The notes below the pieces were generated by a model. The model saw only the letters and a program-made list of their open reading frames with translations. It did no database searches and was not told the origin of the DNA. From the NCBI RefSeq assembly GCF_002160865.1, contig NZ_NFLJ01000006.1:1-64000 (forward strand): DNA of 64,000 nt. The letters run 5' to 3'. This document shows, one piece after another, positions 16,758 through 25,745 of this stretch. Made by a program: the position numbers and the translations under genes. The first letter of the stretch is position 1. The number at the start of each line of letters is the position of its first letter. Origin of the DNA: Massiliimicrobium timonense (GTDB lineage Bacteria > Bacillota_I > Bacilli_A > Erysipelotrichales > Coprobacillaceae).

Positions 16758-17315
16758 ATGAAAAAGAAATTAAAAGATGTGGCTAAAATAAAATTTTGTT
16801 TATCACAAAAAGTGATTTCAGACGAAAAACATAAAATAATAACGCCAATTAATTTATTGGAGAATAATGTCATAGATAATTTTGTTTTTGATGATAGGGT
16901 TCGAGTTAATAAAGATACAAAAGTACATAAAGGAGATATTCTTATAAAAAGAGTAAGTCCTTCATTTGTAAATTATATTGATGAGATTGATGAGGATACG
17001 TATGCTTCTGGAAATTTGATAATAATTTCGGCAGTATCTGTTGAATCTAAATATCTTGCTTATATTCTTAACAAAGAAATTTCAAAGATTACTCAATCTC
17101 TATCTGGAGCAAAAATCCCGTCTATTGGAAGAAATGATTTAGAAGAGATAGAGGTTCCAATCCTTTCTATAAAAAGGCAAAAAGCAATTGGCGATTTGTG
17201 GCATAAAAGTATTGAAGTTTATAAATTAAAAACAAGGTTAAATGAGTTAGAGTTTATTAAAGTAAAAGGGATTTTAAGTGAATTGGTGAATGGAGGAGAG
17301 CAAAATGTCAACTAA
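16758..17315 (+). CDS. Half-size type I restriction specificity subunit (single TRD HsdS-like)
   Basis: A roughly 185-residue protein with one target-recognition domain and one conserved spacer helix, about half a normal HsdS. It starts KLKDVAKIKFCLSQK, has GDILIKRVSPSFVNYI, the SLSGAKIPSIGRNDLEEIEVPI motif before the helix, and a C-terminal coiled coil. Half-HsdS proteins can pair up to form a full specificity subunit, so it may be active or modulate specificity. It overlaps hsdM by 11 bp, which argues for coordinated translation and against random debris. The start at 16758 follows aaggtgg. Confidence 0.8.
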   Translation: MKKKLKDVAKIKFCLSQKVISDEKHKIITPINLLENNVIDNFVFDDRVRVNKDTKVHKGDILIKRVSPSFVNYIDEIDEDTYASGNLIIISAVSVESKYLAYILNKEISKITQSLSGAKIPSIGRNDLEEIEVPILSIKRQKAIGDLWHKSIEVYKLKTRLNELEFIKVKGILSELVNGGEQNVN

Positions 17316-18927
17316 AAAAACAACTTTTGAAGATATCAAAAATGCTTTGTGGGCAGGTGCAAATACATTTAGAGATAATATTGATGCTTCTAATTATAAA
17401 GATTATGTCTTGTCTATGTTGTTTGTAAAATATTTAAGTGATACTTTTGAAGAAAGTGTAGAAAATCTAAAGAAAGAATATGAAGGGCTTCGACTAGAAA
17501 GACAAATTTCTAATCTTCCTTTTGTCCTTAAAGAGGAATATACATTTAATTATTTGTTAAAAAATAAATTTTCTGTAGACATAGGATCTAAAATTAGTGA
17601 AGCTTTAACTGGAATTGAGAGCACAAATGCGATTTTGTCTGGAATTTTTAGAGGCATTGATTTTAATAGCGAAGCTAATTTGGGCAAGAAAGAGCAAAAG
17701 AATCCACTTTTAAGGACGTTACTTGAAGATTTTGCTGATTTAGATTTAAGACCTAGCCATATTGAAACGAAGGATAATGAAGTTCCAGCTGATGTTGTAG
17801 GAGATGCTTATGAATATATGATAGGTGAATTTGCAACTATGGCTGGGAAAAAAGCAGGAAGTTTCTTTACTCCACAGCAAGTATCAGAGGTTATGGCGCA
17901 AATTGTATCTCCACAGGAAAAAGACCGTATATATGATCCTACTTGTGGATCTGGCTCTTTGCTTATTAGAGCAGCAAAAAAAGGAGGACTTGACAAAGTT
18001 TCAATATATGGTCAAGAGGTAAATAATTCAGCTATATCTATGGCAAGAATGAATATGTTTATTCATGATATAAAAGATGCACATATAGCTTGGGGAGATA
18101 CTCTCGCAAATCCTCAACACCTAGATAGCGATGGAAATCTTATGAAATTTGATTGTATTGTTGCTAATATGCCTTTTAGCAAGAACAAATGGGCAGAAGG
18201 TTTTAACCCCGGCGGTGAGGTTTCAGTTGACGAAGATGAATCTAATGCTAAATCAACTAAAAAGGGTAAGAAAAAAGAGTTTAAGATGGAGCCGTCTCTT
18301 GATAGACATCATCGATTTGACTTAGGTGTACCACCGGCAAGTAAGGGAGACTGGGCATTTTTGCTCCATATGATTGCGAGTATGAGCGGAAATGGAAGAA
18401 TTGCGGCAGTTGCTCCTCACGGAGTTTTGTTCAGAGGTGCATCTGAAGGACGAATTCGTCAAGCGATAATTGAGAAAAATCTGATTGATGCTGTTATTGG
18501 GTTGCCGGAAAATTTGTTTTATGGTACTTCTATTCCTGCATGCATTGTTGTATTTAGAAAAGGGCGTACCACAACTGATGTTCTTTTTGTTGATGCTTCG
18601 AAAGATTTTAAAAAGGAAAAAGCAAAGAATAAATTGCGTGACGGTTCGAACGGAGAACCGAACGACATCAAGAAAATAGTTGATACTTATAAGGCATTTA
18701 TAAATGGAGAAGAAACAGCAGAACAAGAAAAATACAGTCATGTTGCAACTCTCAATGAAATTCAAGAAAATGAGTACAATCTGAATATTCCACGCTATGT
18801 GGATACTTTTGAGGAAGAGGAACTTATAGATTTGGAGAGTGTAAACAAGGAAATTGCAGAGATTAAAACTCAAATTGCTTCACTTGAAAAAGAGATGAAT
18901 CAATATATGAAGGAACTTGGTTTATGA
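17305..18927 (+). CDS. hsdM: Type I restriction-modification methyltransferase subunit HsdM
   Basis: A 540-residue adenine-N6 methyltransferase of a type I system. An N-terminal helical HsdM_N domain (residues 1-150) precedes the Rossmann domain with motif I DPTCGSGSLLI and FTPQQVSEVMAQI before it. The catalytic motif IV reads NMPF instead of the common NPPF/Y, a variant in the second position. A C-terminal coiled coil (EIKTQIASLEKEMNQYM) contacts HsdS. The start at 17305 is after ggagg. The intact reading frame suggests a working enzyme that protects host DNA. Confidence 0.95.
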   Translation: MSTKKTTFEDIKNALWAGANTFRDNIDASNYKDYVLSMLFVKYLSDTFEESVENLKKEYEGLRLERQISNLPFVLKEEYTFNYLLKNKFSVDIGSKISEALTGIESTNAILSGIFRGIDFNSEANLGKKEQKNPLLRTLLEDFADLDLRPSHIETKDNEVPADVVGDAYEYMIGEFATMAGKKAGSFFTPQQVSEVMAQIVSPQEKDRIYDPTCGSGSLLIRAAKKGGLDKVSIYGQEVNNSAISMARMNMFIHDIKDAHIAWGDTLANPQHLDSDGNLMKFDCIVANMPFSKNKWAEGFNPGGEVSVDEDESNAKSTKKGKKKEFKMEPSLDRHHRFDLGVPPASKGDWAFLLHMIASMSGNGRIAAVAPHGVLFRGASEGRIRQAIIEKNLIDAVIGLPENLFYGTSIPACIVVFRKGRTTTDVLFVDASKDFKKEKAKNKLRDGSNGEPNDIKKIVDTYKAFINGEETAEQEKYSHVATLNEIQENEYNLNIPRYVDTFEEEELIDLESVNKEIAEIKTQIASLEKEMNQYMKELGL

Positions 18928-19185
18928 TTGATATTGTGACATATAGTGAAAAACTATTGAAAACATTAAATATATAAACGAGTACGAAGAATTTTGGTAT
19001 ACAAGAGAGCTGCGGGTAGTTCTTATATATGTAAAATGGTTGAGATCGGTTCAGGAGCAGAACGCAAAATCGATGACATTATGCTTTCCTGATATGCGTG
19101 CTATCTAATTGTAATGAAAGAAAATCTAAAAAAGGAAGCCATTGCAGTATGTCAAACCTATTTTGCTGTTAAAACAAGACAGCAG
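18928..19185 (+). pseudogene. Relic of DNA-damage-inducible protein D (dinD-like)
   Basis: Reading across frames gives IENIKYINEYEEFWYTREL, then KMVEIGSGAERKIDDIMLS, a stop, YACYLIVM, and KEAIAVCQTYFAVKTRQQ. These are successive blocks of DinD/ARCN-like proteins. In-frame stops and deletions show that the gene is dead. The remaining stretch to 19334 includes a short hydrophobic coding-like string (VVGTVIGIVGILIGIIV, stop at 19321) that may be a relic of another gene. DinD homologs commonly reside within type I restriction loci. Confidence 0.75.
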
Positions 19186-19334
19186 TAAATAGTTGCTAAT
19201 TTTGACATACTAACAGAAGTAAAGTGGCATTTAGCAATCTAAAATGAAATTTTCTGCTGGGTGTCATTTGTGGTAGGCACTGTCATTGGGATTGTGGGTA
19301 TTTTAATTGGAATTATCGTTTAGGAGGTCGGCAT

Positions 19335-20627
19335 ATGACTGAAGAAATAAAACAAAGAATAGAAATTATAAAAGCCGGAAAAGTGCCTGTCGGCTATAAA
19401 AAAACTCAATTTGGTGTTTTCCCCGATGATTGGGTTACTGATAAAACATTAGGCGACATGTTTCTTTTTTATGGCGGTTTAGGGATATCAAGAGAACAGT
19501 TGGGTAGTAAAGGAATAGCATATTTGCACTATGGAGATATGCATAAAGGAACTTTCAAAAAAGTTTCTTATGAACAATATAGTTTATTACCAAAGTATGA
19601 TATACAACTAGATGGAAATGAAACATTTCTTATGAAAGATGGAGATATTGCATTTCTCGACGCATCTGAAGATTTAGAAGGGACTTCAAGATCAGTGTTG
19701 ATCGATAATCCTGATAATAATTTTTTTATAGCTGGTTTACATACTACTCTGGGTAAATCCAAAGATGATTTTTTAGATAAGTGGTATAAACAGTATATTA
19801 CAACAACAGATGTTGTAAAAAAACAGTTTCAGGAATTGGCTGTAGGATTTAAGGTGTACGGCGTTAATCGCAAAGAGATTACCAAAATAGTAATACCATG
19901 TCCTAGCAAAAAAGATGAGCAAAACCGTATCGCAAAAATCCTGTCTAAGTGGGACAAAGCAATTGAGTCACAGGAAAAACTGATTGAAAAGTTAGAATTG
20001 CAGAAAAAGGCTTTGATGCAGAAAATTTTTATTCCCTCAAAGGAATGGGATGAAAGAACTTTTAAAAGTCTTTATGATAAGGCTGGAGAAGGAGGTACAC
20101 CTAGTACTTCTGTTGCGAAGTATTATGATGGTGGTAATATTCCTTTTATAAAAATCGAGCATCTTAGTCATAAATACATTGAAGAAGTTGATTCGTATAT
20201 CACGAAAAAAGGACTGGAAAATTCAGGAGCGTGGTTGATACCAGAAAACTGTATTTTATTCTCTAATGGTGCAACTATAGGAGAAGTTGCTATAAACAAG
20301 ATATCTGTAGCTACTAAACAAGGAATTTTGGGTATCGTTCCTGCTAACAATATTGATGTTGAGTTTCTTTATTATTATTTTAGTACAAGTTATTTCTTAT
20401 CTTTAGTTGCTTCGATAACAACTAAAGGAACAATGCCAATTGTTTATTTAAAAGATTTAGATAAATTGAAAATTAAAATTCCACCATATGAGATGCAAAA
20501 AAAAATATCGCAGTATATCTCTTTGTTCGATAATGAAATAGCTCTTAATAAAGAAAAGTTAAAGAGCATAACACAACAACAAAAAGCAATGCAGCAGTTG
20601 CTGTTAAAAGGAATCGTAAGAGTATAA
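19335..20627 (+). CDS. hsdS: Type I restriction specificity subunit HsdS (two TRDs)
   Basis: A 430-residue subunit that sets the DNA target. TRD1 lies at about residues 20-190 and TRD2 at about 235-400. Each is followed by a conserved helical spacer: RIAKILSKWDKAIESQEKLIEKLELQKKALMQKIF and ISQYISLFDNEIALNKEKLKSITQQQKAMQQLL. The N-terminus KVPVGYKKTQFGVFPDDW is characteristic. It has a strong taggagg site. It is separated from hsdM by the dinD relic, so it may depend on readthrough from hsdM or on its own promoter. Confidence 0.95.
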   Translation: MTEEIKQRIEIIKAGKVPVGYKKTQFGVFPDDWVTDKTLGDMFLFYGGLGISREQLGSKGIAYLHYGDMHKGTFKKVSYEQYSLLPKYDIQLDGNETFLMKDGDIAFLDASEDLEGTSRSVLIDNPDNNFFIAGLHTTLGKSKDDFLDKWYKQYITTTDVVKKQFQELAVGFKVYGVNRKEITKIVIPCPSKKDEQNRIAKILSKWDKAIESQEKLIEKLELQKKALMQKIFIPSKEWDERTFKSLYDKAGEGGTPSTSVAKYYDGGNIPFIKIEHLSHKYIEEVDSYITKKGLENSGAWLIPENCILFSNGATIGEVAINKISVATKQGILGIVPANNIDVEFLYYYFSTSYFLSLVASITTKGTMPIVYLKDLDKLKIKIPPYEMQKKISQYISLFDNEIALNKEKLKSITQQQKAMQQLLLKGIVRV

Positions 20628-20643
20628 GGAGGAATTTTGATAT

Positions 20644-21591
20644 ATGAAAGAATGGTTATCTATACAAGGTGAATTCAAAAAAGAAAATAACGCAATTAAA
20701 TTTATTGGAGGAGATGCGCCGTATAAAGATATTCAAACTAATGAGATGAAAGATGGAAGTAAATATGGTATATTGCTCTTCGATGAAAACTTTTTTAACG
20801 GAACCATAGAAATGACTTTAGAATTTGATGACTTATGCGAAGGCGACGAGGCAGAAATAATATATAATTATACTGGAGATACTAATTTCTCTTGTGTCGG
20901 AATTGCGAACACCTTTTTTAAGTTTGAATATAAAAATTTTAATGGTAATTGGAATTTAAATAAATGTGTTGGTCAAACCACATTAGAAAAGTGTAAAAAA
21001 TATTTATTGAAAGCAGAAATTATAGGATCTATTTTGACTCTATTTGTTAATAATATAAAAATTTTCAGTACTTATTTAAAAGATCCTCAAAATCGCACAC
21101 AAGTGGGAATTTGGGCAAGAAGTAAAAGTTCAATAACTATACACGATTATAAAGCTATTACTGAAAAACCAAAAGCTTTTGTGGTAATGCAGTTTGGTGA
21201 AAATTATAATGATTTATATCAAGATGTAATAAAAGATGTGTGCGAAAAAAATGGCTATAGTGTATATAGAGCTGACGAAGGATCAGGTACAGGATTAATA
21301 TTAAACGATATTGTATCTGCTATAAAAAATTCAGCTTTAGTAATTGCAGATATTACACCAGATAACCCTAATGTCTTTTATGAGGTAGGTTTTGCACATG
21401 CTTTAAATAAGCCAACAATATTATTAAATGAAAAAAGTCAGCGTGAAAAATTGCCTTTTGATATATCTGGTTTTAGAACTATATTTTATGATAATTCTAT
21501 CGGAGGTAAAAAACTAGTAGAAAAAAAGCTAACTCAATTTATTCAAAATATTAATTTAAATATACCATCTGGATATTTCACAGAAAAGTAA
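20644..21591 (+). CDS. Beta-rich N-terminal plus TIR/nucleoside deoxyribosyltransferase-like protein within the hsd locus
   Basis: A 315-residue protein of two parts. Residues 1-172 are beta-strand rich with a LamG/jelly-roll look (GILLFDENFFNGTIEMTLEF, YNYTGDTNFSCVGI, VGIWARSKSSITIHDYKA). Residues 175-300 form a Rossmann-like domain with KAFVVMQFGE, ALVIADITPDNPNVFYEVGFAHAL and KPTILLNEK. This is the pattern of the nucleoside deoxyribosyltransferase/TIR-like superfamily, with Glu247 as candidate catalytic residue. Members of that superfamily attack nucleotides or NAD. It starts 16 bp after hsdS and ends 13 bp before hsdR, so it is part of the operon. An abortive-infection effector tied to restriction is an inference. 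Confidence 0.7.
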   Translation: MKEWLSIQGEFKKENNAIKFIGGDAPYKDIQTNEMKDGSKYGILLFDENFFNGTIEMTLEFDDLCEGDEAEIIYNYTGDTNFSCVGIANTFFKFEYKNFNGNWNLNKCVGQTTLEKCKKYLLKAEIIGSILTLFVNNIKIFSTYLKDPQNRTQVGIWARSKSSITIHDYKAITEKPKAFVVMQFGENYNDLYQDVIKDVCEKNGYSVYRADEGSGTGLILNDIVSAIKNSALVIADITPDNPNVFYEVGFAHALNKPTILLNEKSQREKLPFDISGFRTIFYDNSIGGKKLVEKKLTQFIQNINLNIPSGYFTEK

Positions 21592-21604
21592 AGGAGTATT
21601 CATT

Positions 21605-24600
21605 ATGCCAAACCATACAATTTTTAACGAACGTCCGGAATGTCAGGATAGGCTTATACAAATTTTAGTCAATATGGGATATGAATATGTTTCACGCAGT
21701 GAAGCAGAAAGTAAAAGAAAAAATTTGTCTTCCGTACTGTTTGAAGATGAGTTGATTCGCTTTTTACGAAAACAAACATATATATACTATGGACACGAAT
21801 TGCTTTTCTCGGGGAAATCTATTACAAAAGCGATTAAGGAATTGGATGCTTCTCTTTTGCAAGGTCTTTCTATGGCAAGCAAAGAAATTTATAATCTCAT
21901 TACTTTGGGAATCAGTTTGGAGGAAAGCATTGCAATAGACAGTGATATTCCAGTAAAACAGTCGTTTGACTTGCATTATATTGATTTTGAGCATCCTGCA
22001 AATAATATTTGGCAGGTAACAGAAGAATTCAGCGTTCAGCGTCCAAACGGAAGTTATGCTCGCCCTGATGTTGTTTTAATGGTCAATGGTATTCCTCTTG
22101 TTGTAATTGAATGCAAAAAGTCCAGCATCGATGTTATGGAGGGTGTTCATCAAAATGTCCGCAATATGATGCCTGACTTTATCCCTCAGCTATTTAAATT
22201 TTCCCAACTTGTAATTGCAATGAATCCACAGAAAGTTCTTTACGGTACAGGTGGGACAACATCTGACTATTTTGTAGAGTGGAGAGAAGATGAAGTTGAA
22301 TGGCAGGATGAAATCTGCAGAAAATGTTCGCCGTACAGTTCAATTTTGGAGCAGGATAAAATTGCAGTCTCTTTGCTCAGTAAAGTAAGACTACTTGATC
22401 TGGTTCAGAATTTTATACTTTTTGATAATAACATCAAAAAGATTGCAAGGCATCAGCAATACTTTGCAATTAATAAATCTATGGACAGAATTAATGGTAA
22501 AGATGGAAGTTCTTCAAAAGGCGGCGTTATTTGGCATACACAGGGAAGTGGAAAATCTCTGACAATGGTTATGCTAGTTAAAAAAATTCAGGCAGTAAAA
22601 GGATATGAAAATCCCAGGTTTATCATTGTTACAGACCGTATAAACCTTGATAAACAAATCCGTGATAATTTTGCTAATTCTCAAATGGCACCTGTTCGTG
22701 CTGCGACCGGAAAAGGACTTAATTCTTTGTTGAAGAATAAAGATAACATCGTTATCACAACACTAATAAATAAGTTTGAAACAGTGTACAAAAATAGATA
22801 TTTAGAGCCTGACAGCGATAAATTCTATGTATTGGTAGATGAGGCGCATCGTTCTCAGTATAAATCGATGTTTAATTATATGAAAGAAGTTTTGCCGAAT
22901 GCAACGCTGATTGCGTTTACTGGCACACCGCTTATTGCAAAATCAAAAAAGAATACTTACAAAACTTTTGGAGAGCCGATTCATAACTATACAATGAAGC
23001 GAGCGATAGAAGATGGTATTACGGTTCCGCTTGTTTATGAAGGGCGTAAAGTCAAACAGGAAGAACCTGCATTGACGATCAACAACTATTTTGAAAGTTT
23101 GACTGATGGTCTTCCGCAAGAACTTAAGGATAAACTTTCAGACAAGTTTAGTAGATTTAAGGCTATATCAGAAGCCAGAAGCCGTATCAATTTAATAGGA
23201 TTTGATATTGCAGATCATTTTAAAAATTATTGTGTTCCAAAAGGCTTAAAGGCGATGGTTGTGTGTTCTTCACGAGCAGCAGCGGTTGAAATGTATGAAG
23301 TGCTAAAAGGTATGTCCGGAATTAACCCTCGTGTAGTAATCACATTTGGAGATAAGAGAGAGGGTGATGATGACGAAACCACAGATGAAACTATAAAAAA
23401 AATAAGGGCATATTATCAGAAAATGGTAAAGCCTTTATTTGGCGACAATGACGAGAAATATGATGATCATGTTTGTGAAGATTTTAAAAACCCGGAAGGC
23501 GAAATCAATATGCTCATTGTCAAAGATAAGCTGTTGACCGGATTTGATGCCCCTGTTGCCGGTGTTTTGTACTTAGATAAATCTATTCAACAACATTCCC
23601 TATTACAGGCTATTGCAAGAGTGAATCGAGTTTATAAAGGGAAAGATTTCGGCTTGATTGTAGATTATTGGGGAGTTTTTAAAAAGTTAAATAAAGCAAT
23701 AGATATGTATGAAGACGCTGAGTCCGGAATGAATGGATTTGATAAAGCCGATATTGAAGGCGCTATCTTTGGTCCGATTGATGAAAAAAATAAACTGGCA
23801 GCAGCGTATGAAAATCTAATTACTATGTTTGAATCGATTAAAGATTCCCAATCTTCTGATGTTTGGCAAAAAAGTCTTGCTGATGAAAAAACAAGAAAAG
23901 AGTTTTATAATAAACTAAAAGAATTTGCTAACTTACTCAATTTGGCATTATCTAATCGGGATATATTTGTAGAGGTAGGTTTTGAGTTAATCGAAAAATA
24001 CCGCAAGGAATATTTATTCTATCGAAAATTAAAAGATAGTGTTATGCTACGATATGATGATGAAGTTGATTTGTCTAAGTATGAACAAGGGATAAAAAAC
24101 CTAATTGATACTTTTGTGAATGCAACAGATATTGTATCTGTAGTTAAGCCGGTTTCTATCGGCGATGAAAAAGCGATGAAAAGGCTTCTTGAGAATATGG
24201 ATTCAAATGAATCTCGAGCTGATGCGATAAAAACAAGAATGGAATCTAAACTCAAACAGATAAGATATGATGATCCATTGCTGTTCGAGGAATTTTCGTC
24301 TAAAATTAAAAAAACTATTGATTTATACAATGAAACACGCGACGCAGATGCGTATTTAGAAAGTATGAAGATAATGGCTGATGATTTTAGAAACGGAATA
24401 ACCTCACAAGATTATCCTTCTCAAATTGCAAACGACAGTGATTCAAAAGCATTTTATGGTGCTATTATTACTCAACTCAAAAAAAATGAAACAATAAAAG
24501 TTATAACTGATAAAGAGGAATTGATTGCAAAATATTCGTACCGAATTAAAAAAGTTATCAGCGATAATGCAAAGCGAGACTGGAAACACAACGAGGTTGT

Positions 24601-24742
24601 ACATAAAGCGATGCACAGAAATTTAGATGATTGTTTATTTGATATGTTTGAAGATATGGGCATTGTCATTGATAAATCAAATATTGATTTGCTCGACTTA
24701 ATTATTGATGAAATAATGAAAGTTGCGGTGGCGAGATACTGA
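21605..24742 (+). CDS. hsdR: Type I restriction endonuclease subunit HsdR
   Basis: A 1045-residue motor-nuclease. The N-terminal PD-(D/E)XK region contains RPDVVLMVNGIPLVVIECKKS. The SF2 motor has Walker A TQGSGKSLTM, DEAH-type VDEAHRSQ, FTGTPL, and motif VI ALLQAIARVNRVYKGK-like SLLQAIARVNRVYKG. A helical C-terminus docks on HsdM/S. It translocates DNA and cuts unmethylated foreign DNA. The frame is intact. It follows the TIR-like gene by 13 bp and overlaps the next gene by one base. Confidence 0.97.
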   Translation: MPNHTIFNERPECQDRLIQILVNMGYEYVSRSEAESKRKNLSSVLFEDELIRFLRKQTYIYYGHELLFSGKSITKAIKELDASLLQGLSMASKEIYNLITLGISLEESIAIDSDIPVKQSFDLHYIDFEHPANNIWQVTEEFSVQRPNGSYARPDVVLMVNGIPLVVIECKKSSIDVMEGVHQNVRNMMPDFIPQLFKFSQLVIAMNPQKVLYGTGGTTSDYFVEWREDEVEWQDEICRKCSPYSSILEQDKIAVSLLSKVRLLDLVQNFILFDNNIKKIARHQQYFAINKSMDRINGKDGSSSKGGVIWHTQGSGKSLTMVMLVKKIQAVKGYENPRFIIVTDRINLDKQIRDNFANSQMAPVRAATGKGLNSLLKNKDNIVITTLINKFETVYKNRYLEPDSDKFYVLVDEAHRSQYKSMFNYMKEVLPNATLIAFTGTPLIAKSKKNTYKTFGEPIHNYTMKRAIEDGITVPLVYEGRKVKQEEPALTINNYFESLTDGLPQELKDKLSDKFSRFKAISEARSRINLIGFDIADHFKNYCVPKGLKAMVVCSSRAAAVEMYEVLKGMSGINPRVVITFGDKREGDDDETTDETIKKIRAYYQKMVKPLFGDNDEKYDDHVCEDFKNPEGEINMLIVKDKLLTGFDAPVAGVLYLDKSIQQHSLLQAIARVNRVYKGKDFGLIVDYWGVFKKLNKAIDMYEDAESGMNGFDKADIEGAIFGPIDEKNKLAAAYENLITMFESIKDSQSSDVWQKSLADEKTRKEFYNKLKEFANLLNLALSNRDIFVEVGFELIEKYRKEYLFYRKLKDSVMLRYDDEVDLSKYEQGIKNLIDTFVNATDIVSVVKPVSIGDEKAMKRLLENMDSNESRADAIKTRMESKLKQIRYDDPLLFEEFSSKIKKTIDLYNETRDADAYLESMKIMADDFRNGITSQDYPSQIANDSDSKAFYGAIITQLKKNETIKVITDKEELIAKYSYRIKKVISDNAKRDWKHNEVVHKAMHRNLDDCLFDMFEDMGIVIDKSNIDLLDLIIDEIMKVAVARY

Positions 24743-25464
24743 TGAATAAGTATATTCTAAAATTAACATCCCCTTTTGATAAAACCATTGTCTGTATCCA
24801 TCATAAGAATATCAAAAACATTCATCTTAAAGTTTTTAGGGATTTGAAAGTTGTTTTGTCTGTGCCAAATGGAGTAACAGACGAGTGGATTACTGAGTTT
24901 CTTATTAGTAAATCAAGTTGGATAGAAAAGCAACTACAAAAATACAAACAATCGAGCGGATATAATAACTTAATTGATATCAAAAGTGGAACATCTACTC
25001 AATTGTTAGGAAAAGATTGTAGAATCATTAAGAAAATCTCTGAAAAAAATTATGTGCTTGAGGATGAGAAAAATATTATTGTTTATGCAAATAAAATGAG
25101 CAAGAAACATCAACAAGTATTAGAATATTGGTGGCGTGAAAAAGCATATAAGACTTATCAGAATGAGATGAACGAACTCTATAATAAGATTTTTAAAAAG
25201 TATGGAATAGAAGAACCGTCTTTATATGTCAGAAAGATGAAGACTTTATGGGGAAGCTGTACACCGTCAAAAAATAAAATTACAATAAATGAGTATTTGT
25301 TAAAAGCTAATATTCGTTGTATACAATATGTTATCTTGCATGAATTAACACATCTTATTTATCCGTATCATAATAATGAATTCTATACTTTTCTGACTAT
25401 TCATATGCCTGATTGGAGTGAAAGAAAGAAACAATTAGATTTTGAGGTTGTACAAGGAATATGA
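24742..25464 (+). CDS. YgjP/WLM-like zinc metalloprotease (DUF45)
   Basis: A 240-residue M48-like protein of the YgjP family. The zinc site is HELTH (about residues 201-205) with the downstream PYHNNEFYTFL segment; RKMKTLWGSCTPSKNKITIN is the conserved block before it. Genes of this family very often follow hsdR and are thought to assist type I systems, though their target is not settled. The start overlaps the hsdR stop (TGATG), giving tight coupling. It ends the restriction operon. Confidence 0.88.
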   Translation: MNKYILKLTSPFDKTIVCIHHKNIKNIHLKVFRDLKVVLSVPNGVTDEWITEFLISKSSWIEKQLQKYKQSSGYNNLIDIKSGTSTQLLGKDCRIIKKISEKNYVLEDEKNIIVYANKMSKKHQQVLEYWWREKAYKTYQNEMNELYNKIFKKYGIEEPSLYVRKMKTLWGSCTPSKNKITINEYLLKANIRCIQYVILHELTHLIYPYHNNEFYTFLTIHMPDWSERKKQLDFEVVQGI

Positions 25465-25745
25465 TAAAAATAGAGCATATATATTAATGTGAAAAATAAT
25501 TTTATATACATAAAACATGAGTTTAATGTAAATTTTGTTAAATGAATATGATGAGTATAACAATTCATTTTGTTTATATTTGATTTATTCATAGAATATA
25601 GAAAGTATTTTGAGATGCTCTGAATTAGAATTTTATTTGTAAATTAGTTTTTAATGTTACAGAAAGTATGATAAATCAAGATATTAAAATGATATACGTA
25701 TTTTGTAAAAATATATTACAGTAAGGAATCGTAGGAGGAAAATTT

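Noticed and set aside
18322-18873. Minus-strand frame of 183 codons inside hsdM
   Set aside because: It lies antisense to a strongly conserved methyltransferase, has no ribosome site and no recognisable motif.
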